Of a stretch of 7,210 bases of DNA, positions 1 through 5,358 are shown piece by piece. Below the pieces are notes generated by a model, which was given only the letters and a program-made list of their open reading frames with translations, ran no database searches and had not been told where the DNA came from. Numbering within the stretch: the first letter of the stretch is position 1; each line of letters begins with the position of its first letter. Origin of the DNA: Candidatus Altimarinota bacterium (lineage in GTDB: Bacteria; Patescibacteriota; Gracilibacteria; UBA4473); contig JALVIB010000085.1 of the NCBI GenBank assembly GCA_027028725.1, positions 1 through 7,210 on the forward strand. Reading direction: 5' to 3'. A program made the position numbers and the translations under genes.

Positions 1-9
1 CCCCTCAAT

Positions 10-33
10 CCCCCCCCCGCCTTGCGGGGGGGG
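10..33. repeat. C/G-rich palindrome (intergenic hairpin)
   Basis: C11-C18, G19 and C20 pair perfectly with G24, C25 and G26-G33, giving a 10-bp stem with a CTT triloop. No T-run follows on either strand, so it is a poor intrinsic terminator. The right half contains CTTGCGGGGG (21-30), which recurs exactly inside leuS at 1927-1936 and 2680-2689. I read it as a member of a dispersed palindromic repeat family; what lies upstream is not visible. Confidence 0.6.
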
Positions 34-110
34 AAGTTAAAAATCTCGCGATTTAAGTTTTATTCCACGAATAATGAATGGCTAAATAAAACTAATGCCG
101 ATTGAAACCA

Positions 111-127
111 AAATCCCGCGAAATTTT
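111..127 (-). repeat. Intergenic copy of the TCGCGGGA word
   Basis: The reverse complement of AAATTTCGCGGGATTT lies here in the spacer before the membrane-protein gene. It is one of 11 occurrences of TCGCGGGA in the window (both strands counted). Other CGCG sites nearby are at 47 and 163. No promoter in this 188-base leader stands out clearly enough to call. Confidence 0.6.
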
Positions 128-188
128 CCCTTGCTCAGCCAAAAATTCAAGAGTAAACTATTCGCGATATTTTCTAAAAAAATGAGAA

Positions 189-782
189 ATGCGCGGAAAA
201 CATGTCCCACTTCATCATTTCAAGAAACACGAAACCAAACAACATATTCTGTTTAAATTTCTGGCGGTTTTAGCAATTTTCGCGGGATATTTCGGATTTA
301 TTGTTTATAAATATGGTTTAGAAAACGGAATAATGATTACTGCTCTGACTTGGTCATTCTTTGTGCTTTGCACACCGATTGCCGATGCTGGATTTCTGAT
401 TGATTTTCCGTTGCGCTTAATCACGCGAATCAAGATGCTTTATTCAGAAATGTTGGTTTGGATAATTGCCATTTCTGTAAATATCTACGCCTTTTTTTCT
501 CATCCAAAATATTATGAAAAAACAACACTTTTGCAGTTATTTAAGCATATTTTAGAGGAACCAGTCCCCTTTTGGGCGATAATTTTTATTTCAGCCGTCG
601 GAACTTTTATGTCGGTTTTGTTTGGTGATGAACTTTTTGATGTTGCTAAACATTCTGAACGAAAATTTCACGCCAAACACAAGCATAATCACAATTTCAT
701 TGTAATGGTTTTCACCATTGGAATAAGCATCATTTTGTATTATTTCTTGCTAAAAAAATTGGGCGTAAGCATTCCAGTATAA
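189..782 (+). CDS. Conserved-looking multi-pass membrane protein, function unknown
   Basis: This gene encodes 197 aa. ATG 189 is the furthest upstream start possible, because an in-frame TGA lies at 183-185. No good Shine-Dalgarno site precedes it; only a weak GAG is present. Five hydrophobic segments are visible at about residues 20-40, 47-70, 85-104, 127-146 and 169-188, with a basic His/Lys-rich N-terminus. The second segment runs into a polar-containing stretch (LCTPIADAGFLIDFP), and the loop at 155-168 is His-rich (H155, H161, H164, H166, H168), suggesting possible metal contact. No signal peptide or enzymatic motif is recognisable. The gene ends 141 bases before leuS and is separated from it by a palindromic repeat, so co-transcription is possible but unsupported. 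I do not recognise the family. That it is a real gene rests on the long open frame and the coherent membrane topology. Confidence 0.8.
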   Translation: MRGKHVPLHHFKKHETKQHILFKFLAVLAIFAGYFGFIVYKYGLENGIMITALTWSFFVLCTPIADAGFLIDFPLRLITRIKMLYSEMLVWIIAISVNIYAFFSHPKYYEKTTLLQLFKHILEEPVPFWAIIFISAVGTFMSVLFGDELFDVAKHSERKFHAKHKHNHNFIVMVFTIGISIILYYFLLKKLGVSIPV

Positions 783-798
783 AATTTCGCGGGATTTT
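781..798 (+). repeat. Intergenic copy of the TCGCGGGA word
   Basis: AAAATTTCGCGGGATTTT starts at the stop codon of the membrane-protein gene. It matches the copy at 5336-5353 almost base for base and the reverse-oriented copy at 111-127. Placement directly after a stop codon is shared with the copy near 5343, which follows the stop of the minus-strand gene. Confidence 0.65.
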
Positions 799-810
799 AA
801 TTTCCTTGTT

Positions 811-868
811 CTGTCATTCTGGCTAAATATACCAAAGATTTGTCGGACTCTGGATAAACCAGAGTGAC
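811..868. repeat. Dispersed-type palindromic repeat between genes
   Basis: ACTCTGG (847-853) pairs perfectly with CCAGAGT (859-865) across a 5-nt loop. GTCATTCTGG (813-822) can alternatively pair with CCAGAGTGAC (859-868) with one wobble. The GTCATTCTGG...CCAGAGTGAC style resembles small palindromic repeats scattered in many bacterial genomes. There is no T-run, so I do not call it a terminator. It overlaps a GTG at 864 that extends the leuS frame upstream; this argues that the extension is not coding. Confidence 0.55.
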
Positions 869-923
869 CAAAATAGTATCTATTATTGTTGAAAATATCA
901 TAAAATTTCGTAAAATTCCCCCG

Positions 924-3900
924 ATGCAAGACTACAATCACAACGAAATCGAGAAAAAATGGCAAAAGTTCTGGTTAAAAAATAAAACTTTTCAAGCCAA
1001 AAATCCTTCCACTATTCCCCCTGACAAGGGGGCTAGGGGGTTTGATAAAAAATTCTATGCCTTAGATATGTTCCCTTATCCGTCCGGAGCGGGTTTGCAT
1101 GTCGGGCATCCACTAGGAATGACCGCGACAGATATAATTTCGCGGAAAAAACGGATGGAAGGATACAATGTTTTGCATCCGATGGGGTGGGATGCTTTTG
1201 GTTTGCCGGCAGAAAATTATGCGATAAAAACCGGAGTTCATCCTCAAAAATCTACGCAAGAAAATATCGCGAATTTTCGCCGACAAATTCAATCGTTGGG
1301 ATTTTCTTATGACTGGGATCGCGAAATTGACACTACTGATCCAAATTATTACAAATGGTCACAGTGGATTTTTTTGCAATTGTATAAAAAAGGATTAGCG
1401 TATGAATCCGATAAAGCGATGAACTGGTGCCCGAAATGTAAAATTGTCGCGGCCAACGAGGAAGTCGAGCAAGGAATGCACGAGCGCTGCGGAAGCGCGG
1501 TGGAAAAGAAAAAACTGAAACAATGGATGTTCCGAATTACGGATTATGCGGAGCGGCTTTTGAACGATTTAAATACGCCGAATGTTTACATTTTTCATGG
1601 CTGGGGAGCTAATTCCAAATCAAATTGGTTCGAAAAATCCCGCGAATTTTTAGTTAAACACAAGGTTAATTGCTTTGCTTTTGATTTTCCGAATACTGAA
1701 AATCCTAAATATGAAGAATGGAAAACTCATTTTGAGAAAAATGTGAAAAATATTTGGCCACAAGATATTTTCATCGGTCATAGTTTAGGCGGAGGATTTA
1801 TTCAACGCTATTTAAGCGAAAATGATGTCCAACTGGATGAAATAATTTTGGTTGCACCGACAGTTAATGATTGTGGAATTAAGGAAATAAAAAATTTCTT
1901 CCATAAAGAAAAGAGGGGCTGCTTCCCTTGCGGGGGTCACTCAAAAGGTGACACGGCTACGCCCTCTCTATTCGCGGAAATTATAAATGGGAAAATTTGT
2001 GAAGTCAAGAAAAAAACCGCGAAAAAACATAAAAAATTATCTACTCTAAAAAAAATAATAAAAAGAGATAACAAACGATTTATCTTTGATGGAGAAATTT
2101 TGGCTAATCATTTTCGAGATAAAGGATTTAGAGAATTTAGGTTTCGCCAATCTTGGGCATTAACTACTATACGAGCTCTTGAAAAAATAAAATTCATCAA
2201 AAATATTGGTTATTTTGTCTCTAGAAATAGAATTTTTCGCGTGATTTTGTCTCAAATAGATAAAAATACTTTTCAAGTAAAAACTTTTTATCAAGTTCAC
2301 GGACTTACCAAAGAATACCTAAATCTTATCCATAAAAAACAAGTTTTCAACTACGATAAAATCCGCAAATCTGCCAGAAAAATAACTATTTATGGCTCTG
2401 ATAATGATCCGTATATCAAAGTTAATGATTTGCAAAATCTCGCGAAAAAATTAGATGCCGAGTTAATTATTTTGAAAAACCGCGGGCATCTCAACGATCC
2501 TAATTTTCCAGAACTTCAGGAAAAATTAAACGAAATTCAAAAATCTGTTCTTGATTGGCCAGACAAAATTAAAGCGATGCAACGCAACTGGATCGGAAAA
2601 AGTGAAGGAGCCGAAGTTGAGTTTGAGGTAGAAAATTTCGCGGGAAATTCAGATATAAAGAAAAGAGGGGCTAAGATCCCTTGCGGGGGTTGTACAAAAG
2701 ACAACCAACAGCCCTCTCTATTCAATCCAAGTTTATTTGAAAAAATAAAAGAAGTCAAATTTAAAAAAGCTAAAAAATTACATATTTCCGATATACAAAT
2801 AGAAGTAGGTGGAATTTCCTTTTCTGGAGATAGATTATACAACCACTGGAAAAATAAATCACAAGCTGAGAAAAAATTTCGCGGGATTTTTGCTTTAACG
2901 GTAGTTAGGTCGCTATCAAATTTATTTTACGAATCAGAAAATGTTGGTTACTTCATCAGCAAAAATAAAGTTTTCCGAGTAGTTTTGGATAAAGTTAAAG
3001 GCAAAAAATTTGTAAAAACCTATTACCAGAGCAAAAAACTTACCAACCTATACCAAAAATTTTTCAAAAAAGAAAAAATAACCGTCTACACAACTCGTCC
3101 TGATACTTTATTTGGGGCGACTTATTTTGTGTTAAGTCCGGAGCATCCGTTAGTTGATAAAATTACTACCCCAGAATTCCGCGAAAAAATTGAAAAATAT
3201 AAAAAAGCGTGTGCCAATAAATCCGAATTGGAACGAACGGAGTTAAATAAAGACAAAACTGGAGAATTTACCGGTGCTTATGTAATCAACCCTGTAAACG
3301 GCAAAAAATTGCCGATTTGGATTGCCGATTATGTGATGATGAGTTATGGAACAGGGGCAATTATGGCTGTTCCGGCGCACGATGAGCGGGATTACGAATT
3401 CGCGAAAAAATACGGAATTGAAATAATTGAAGTTATTGATGGTTTGGAAGATCCGTTTCAAAAAACGGGCGGAAAAATGAAAAATTCTGAATTTTTGAAT
3501 GGTTTACCTGTTGAGGAAGCGATTAAAAAGATGACTGAATATTTGGAAGAGAAAAAAATTGGAAAAAGAAAAGTTAATTACAAACTTCGCGACTGGATTT
3601 TTACACGACAACGATACTGGGGAGAACCAATTCCGCTAATTCATTGTGAGAAATGTGGCGTCGTGCCTCATGATCCAAATTTCGCGAGATATCCGCAATT
3701 CAAAGAAATCGTAAAAAACGCTCTCAAAAGAAAAATAGAGAAACGCCCAACTCCGATGGAGGATGGTTGCGCAAAAGGCAACACGGCAGGTTTCTCTACT
3801 TTCAACCGAATTCTACCGAGCTTACTGGAAAATGTCAATCAAAAACGAAAAAATAAACGACTTTTCCGTAAACCAAAAACCCAAAAATCTGTTTTTAAAG

Positions 3901-5258
3901 TTTTTGGCAAAAAAGTTGTTTTAGATGAAGAATTTTTATGGCAACATTTTCAAAATAAAAGCAGAAAAGAAATTTCGCGTCGGTGGAGTTTTTTGGATGT
4001 TTTAAAGACTGCCCTGACGGAAGAAAAATTATATAAACTTGATGAAAATACTTGGTATTTCCGCAACAAAAATGTTGTAATCCGATTAATTTTAGACAAA
4101 AACAAGCAAGGAGAGGTTTTTGTAAAAACTTTTTATGGAGCGCGAAGTTTATCTAAATCTTGGCAAAATCTCGCGAAAAATTATTCGCTACCTTTAACTC
4201 TACCTGAAACAGCTAAATATGAACCATCGGAAACTGGTGAATCACCTCTGGCAAAAGTAGAAGACTGGGTAAAAATAGAATGTCCTTGTTGTGGAGAACT
4301 CGCGAAACGAGAAACTTCGACCATGCCAAACTGGGCTGGATCAAGTTGGTACTGGCTTCGATACATGGATCCGAAAAATCCCGCGAAATTTTGTGATAAA
4401 GAGGTAGAAAAATACTGGGGACCGGTTGATTTGTATGTTGGAGGTGCTGAACACGCGGTTTTGCATCTTCTTTATTCCCGATTTTGGCACAAAGTTTTGT
4501 ATAATCTAGACTTAGTTTCGACCAAAGAGCCGTTCAAGAAGTTAGTCAATCAGGGACTAATTATGGGTGAAGATGGAAACAAAATGTCTAAATCTCTCGG
4601 AAATGTTGTTAATCCCGATGAAATCGTGGAGCAATACGGAGCAGACACTTTCCGCATGTACGAAATGTTCATGGGACCTTTCGAACAAAGCAAACCTTGG
4701 GCAACCAAAGCGGTGGCGGGAATGCGCAAATTTTTGGACAAAATTTGGCGAAATTTCGCGGAAAAAGAAATTAAGGATATTTGTCCGCCGGCAGATTTGG
4801 TGCGCTTAACTCACCAGACTGTTAAAAAAGTTGGCGAAGATATTGAAGAATTCCGCTTTAATACGGCAATTTCGCAATTAATGATTTGGCTAAACGCTTT
4901 TTCAAAACTAGATTATATTCCAAAAATTGCTGGGGGCCGATTTATTCGTTTATTGAGCCCTTTTGCGCCACATTTGGCGGAAGAAATTTGGAAAAAGTTT
5001 AAACCAGAATCTGAATCAATTTCCCGCGAAAAATGGCCTAGTTATGATGAAAATTTCTTAGAGGAAGACACTGTCACCTACGCGGTACAAGTCAATGGAA
5101 AAGTTCGCGGAGATTTCCAAATATCCAAAGATGCCGATAAAAAAAGCGTTATCGCTAAAGCCAAAGAACACGAAAATGTCGCGAAATATTTAGCAAAAGG
5201 TGAAATCAAAAAAGAAATTTTTGTTCCAGGGAAAATTGTGGGGTTTGTGGTAAAGTAA
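924..5258 (+). CDS. leuS: Leucyl-tRNA synthetase with multiple large in-frame insertions
   Basis: LeuRS (EC 6.1.1.4) charges tRNA-Leu in the cytoplasm and hydrolyses mischarged tRNA. It has 1444 aa from ATG 924, against roughly 800-870 in the family; removing the insertions leaves about 790 aa. Motifs in order: PYPSGAGLHVGHP with the HIGH-type HVGH at 59-62; NWCPKC zinc region; QRNWIGKSEGAEV; editing TTRPDT at 723-728 and HDERD at 819-823; C908/C911 and C1120/C1123, a split zinc site; KMSKS at 1220-1224; an anticodon-binding helical region; and a C-terminal domain with VNGKVRG. Insertions: 28-41 (palindrome-encoded), about 219-541 (alpha/beta hydrolase, itself split by element copy 1), 573-716 (copy 2), 916-1087 (copy 3). 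The frame is open throughout and every catalytic motif is present, so it looks functional. The start at 924 was chosen because MQDYNHNEIEKKW fits the family N-terminus. The upstream GTG 864 lies in a palindromic repeat. No clear Shine-Dalgarno site is seen. Confidence 0.95.
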   Translation: MQDYNHNEIEKKWQKFWLKNKTFQAKNPSTIPPDKGARGFDKKFYALDMFPYPSGAGLHVGHPLGMTATDIISRKKRMEGYNVLHPMGWDAFGLPAENYAIKTGVHPQKSTQENIANFRRQIQSLGFSYDWDREIDTTDPNYYKWSQWIFLQLYKKGLAYESDKAMNWCPKCKIVAANEEVEQGMHERCGSAVEKKKLKQWMFRITDYAERLLNDLNTPNVYIFHGWGANSKSNWFEKSREFLVKHKVNCFAFDFPNTENPKYEEWKTHFEKNVKNIWPQDIFIGHSLGGGFIQRYLSENDVQLDEIILVAPTVNDCGIKEIKNFFHKEKRGCFPCGGHSKGDTATPSLFAEIINGKICEVKKKTAKKHKKLSTLKKIIKRDNKRFIFDGEILANHFRDKGFREFRFRQSWALTTIRALEKIKFIKNIGYFVSRNRIFRVILSQIDKNTFQVKTFYQVHGLTKEYLNLIHKKQVFNYDKIRKSARKITIYGSDNDPYIKVNDLQNLAKKLDAELIILKNRGHLNDPNFPELQEKLNEIQKSVLDWPDKIKAMQRNWIGKSEGAEVEFEVENFAGNSDIKKRGAKIPCGGCTKDNQQPSLFNPSLFEKIKEVKFKKAKKLHISDIQIEVGGISFSGDRLYNHWKNKSQAEKKFRGIFALTVVRSLSNLFYESENVGYFISKNKVFRVVLDKVKGKKFVKTYYQSKKLTNLYQKFFKKEKITVYTTRPDTLFGATYFVLSPEHPLVDKITTPEFREKIEKYKKACANKSELERTELNKDKTGEFTGAYVINPVNGKKLPIWIADYVMMSYGTGAIMAVPAHDERDYEFAKKYGIEIIEVIDGLEDPFQKTGGKMKNSEFLNGLPVEEAIKKMTEYLEEKKIGKRKVNYKLRDWIFTRQRYWGEPIPLIHCEKCGVVPHDPNFARYPQFKEIVKNALKRKIEKRPTPMEDGCAKGNTAGFSTFNRILPSLLENVNQKRKNKRLFRKPKTQKSVFKVFGKKVVLDEEFLWQHFQNKSRKEISRRWSFLDVLKTALTEEKLYKLDENTWYFRNKNVVIRLILDKNKQGEVFVKTFYGARSLSKSWQNLAKNYSLPLTLPETAKYEPSETGESPLAKVEDWVKIECPCCGELAKRETSTMPNWAGSSWYWLRYMDPKNPAKFCDKEVEKYWGPVDLYVGGAEHAVLHLLYSRFWHKVLYNLDLVSTKEPFKKLVNQGLIMGEDGNKMSKSLGNVVNPDEIVEQYGADTFRMYEMFMGPFEQSKPWATKAVAGMRKFLDKIWRNFAEKEIKDICPPADLVRLTHQTVKKVGEDIEEFRFNTAISQLMIWLNAFSKLDYIPKIAGGRFIRLLSPFAPHLAEEIWKKFKPESESISREKWPSYDENFLEEDTVTYAVQVNGKVRGDFQISKDADKKSVIAKAKEHENVAKYLAKGEIKKEIFVPGKIVGFVVK
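1005..1046 (+). repeat. Palindromic repeat translated inside leuS (residues 28-41)
   Basis: CCCCCT (1017-1022) pairs with AGGGGG (1027-1032) around GACA, followed by CTAGGGGG (1033-1040), which offers a second G-tract for the same C-tract. It encodes PSTIPPDKGARGFD between KTFQAKN and KKFYALDMFPYPSG, where normal LeuRS proteins have only a short linker. The G/C content contrasts sharply with the AT-rich surroundings. It looks like a small mobile palindrome tolerated in frame, comparable in principle to the Rickettsia palindromic elements. Confidence 0.65.
1902..2345 (+). mobile_element. Composite insertion element, copy 1 (nested in the hydrolase)
   Basis: Residues 327-474 (148 aa). The 5' part forms the three-stem structure at 1912-1969. 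The 3' part encodes an unrecognised domain with a basic Lys-rich lead, then H396-x3-K-x3-E-x3-R, a helix ending TTIRAL, GYFVSRNRIFRVIL with R439, and VKTFY at 452-456. The flanks KNFF and FNYDKI are contiguous in RBBP9-type hydrolases as I know them, so the boundaries are fairly precise. There are no intein-type ends (no starting Cys/Ser nucleophile with terminal His-Asn). The pattern of a helix with spaced H/K/E/R followed by strands with Arg and KT[FY]Y recalls BECR/RelE-like RNases; that is inference only. 'Mobile' is inferred from three copies in one gene. Confidence 0.65.
1912..1969 (+). other. Three-stem structured segment, copy 1
   Basis: Closing stem: AGAG (1912-1915) with CTCT (1966-1969) and GGGC (1916-1919) with GCCC (1961-1964), leaving T1965 bulged. 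Second stem: CCC (1925-1927) with GGG (1932-1934), loop TTGC. Third stem: GTCAC (1936-1940) with GTGAC (1948-1952), loop TCAAAAG. It is translated as KRGCFPCGGHSKGDTATPSL. Copies 2 and 3 show the same architecture with different stem sequences. Confidence 0.7.
2640..3071 (+). mobile_element. Composite insertion element, copy 2 (start of the editing region)
   Basis: Residues about 573-716 (144 aa), between AEVEFEVEN and EKITVYTTRPDTL, which are adjacent in ordinary LeuRS. The structured 5' segment is at 2664-2719. The domain has H641-x3-K-x3-E-x3-R, FALTVVRSL, GYFISKNKVFRVVL with R685, and VKTYY at 697-701. From the invariant His to the final Tyr it is 61 aa long, the same as copy 1, with about 37% identity by hand count. 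The upstream boundary contains one of the TCGCGGGA words (2638-2645). Confidence 0.65.
2664..2719 (+). other. Three-stem structured segment, copy 2
   Basis: Closing stem: AGAG (2664-2667) with CTCT (2716-2719) and GGGCT (2668-2672) with AGCCC (2710-2714), T2715 bulged. Second stem: CCC (2678-2680) with GGG (2685-2687), loop TTGC. Third stem: GGTTGT (2688-2693) with ACAACC (2701-2706), loop ACAAAAG. It is translated as RGAKIPCGGCTKDNQQPSL. Confidence 0.7.
3669..4184 (+). mobile_element. Composite insertion element, copy 3 (inside a zinc site)
   Basis: Residues about 916-1087 (172 aa), between CEKCGVVP and LPLTLPE. It is the most diverged copy, with about 23 extra residues at the 5' side before the structured part at 3737-3797. 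The domain has H1008-x3-K-x3-E-x3-R, FLDVLKTAL, TWYFRNKNVVIRLIL with R1054, and VKTFY at 1067-1071. It separates C908/C911 from C1120/C1123, so a zinc ribbon would have to close across the insert. As in the other copies, the frame is open from end to end, consistent with translation rather than RNA splicing. Confidence 0.6.
3737..3797 (+). other. Three-stem structured segment, copy 3
   Basis: Closing stem: AGAGAAAC (3737-3744) pairs perfectly with GTTTCTCT (3790-3797), extended by GCC (3745-3747) with GGC (3785-3787) past two unpaired bases. Second stem: CTCC (3751-3754) with GGAG (3758-3761), loop GAT. Third stem: GTTGC (3766-3770) with GCAAC (3778-3782), loop GCAAAAG. Stem sequences differ from copies 1 and 2, while pairing and the CAAAAG loop are kept. 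Confidence 0.7.
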
Positions 5259-5266
5259 AAAATACC

Positions 5267-5310
5267 GAGTTCGAACTTTGATAGATATCTCAAAACATAA
5301 GTTCGAACTC
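5267..5310. terminator. Bidirectional intrinsic terminator between convergent genes
   Basis: GAGTTCGAACTT (5267-5278) pairs perfectly over 12 bp with AAGTTCGAACTC (5299-5310), with a 20-nt loop that contains the palindrome AGATATCT (5283-5290). On the plus strand it is followed by TATATTTT after leuS; on the minus strand by TATTTTTTAC after the surface-protein gene. It begins 9 bases after the leuS stop. The loop is longer than usual for a terminator, and GTTCGAAC is itself palindromic, so a protein-binding role is a weaker alternative. Confidence 0.7.
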
Positions 5311-5335
5311 TATATTTTCGACCTGCCCTTTTTTA

Positions 5336-5353
5336 AAAATTTCGCGGGATTTT
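5336..5353 (+). repeat. Intergenic copy of the TCGCGGGA word
   Basis: AAATTTCGCGGGATTTTA lies just downstream of the stop codon of the minus-strand gene, nearly identical to the copy after the stop codon at 782. It is one of 11 TCGCGGGA occurrences in the window. Confidence 0.6.
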
Positions 5354-5358
5354 ATTTT

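Larger units (their letters stand above)
1578..2543 (+). other. RBBP9/YdeN-type alpha/beta hydrolase domain inserted in LeuRS
   Basis: Residues about 219-541 of LeuRS. LeuRS sequence ends at YAERLLNDLN and resumes at LDWPDKIKAMQRNWIG; these two pieces are normally adjacent. Between them lies NVYIFHGWG (from 220), PNTENPKYEEW, the nucleophile elbow GHSLGG with Ser287, SDNDPYIKV with Asp495, and RGHLND with His522. The Ser-Asp-His triad is therefore complete. The domain is itself interrupted after KNFF (326) by element copy 1 and resumes at FNYDKIRKSARK (475). RBBP9-family proteins are small serine hydrolases of mostly unknown substrate. Whether this one is active, or affects aminoacylation or editing, cannot be read from sequence. 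Confidence 0.85.

Noticed and set aside
1..188. tRNA or other RNA gene, or the end of an upstream gene, in the left spacer
   Set aside because: No cloverleaf or T-loop signature and no convincing open frame; only the hairpin and CGCG words are supported.
886..906. Sigma-70 type promoter before leuS (TTGTTG and TAAAAT)
   Set aside because: The boxes are only 9 bases apart, too close for a functional promoter, and such AT-rich matches are expected by chance.
750..965. Minus-strand 71-aa frame across the spacer
   Set aside because: It crosses the palindromic repeat and the starts of known genes and has no recognisable protein character.
2537..2842. Minus-strand 101-aa frame opposite element copy 2
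   Set aside because: It is antisense to well-supported leuS and element sequence and has no domain features; a shadow frame.
1902..4184. Inteins in LeuRS
   Set aside because: The inserts lack a starting Cys/Ser/Thr nucleophile and a terminal His-Asn followed by Cys/Ser/Thr, and no splicing blocks or LAGLIDADG motif are visible.
1902..4184. Group I or group II introns with internal ORFs
   Set aside because: Each insert is stop-free in the leuS frame from end to end, and 430-520 nt leaves no room for a catalytic core outside the coding domain. No conserved intron core was recognised.
924..5258. leuS as a decaying pseudogene, given its size
   Set aside because: There is no frameshift or stop, and the catalytic, editing, zinc and C-terminal motifs are all intact.
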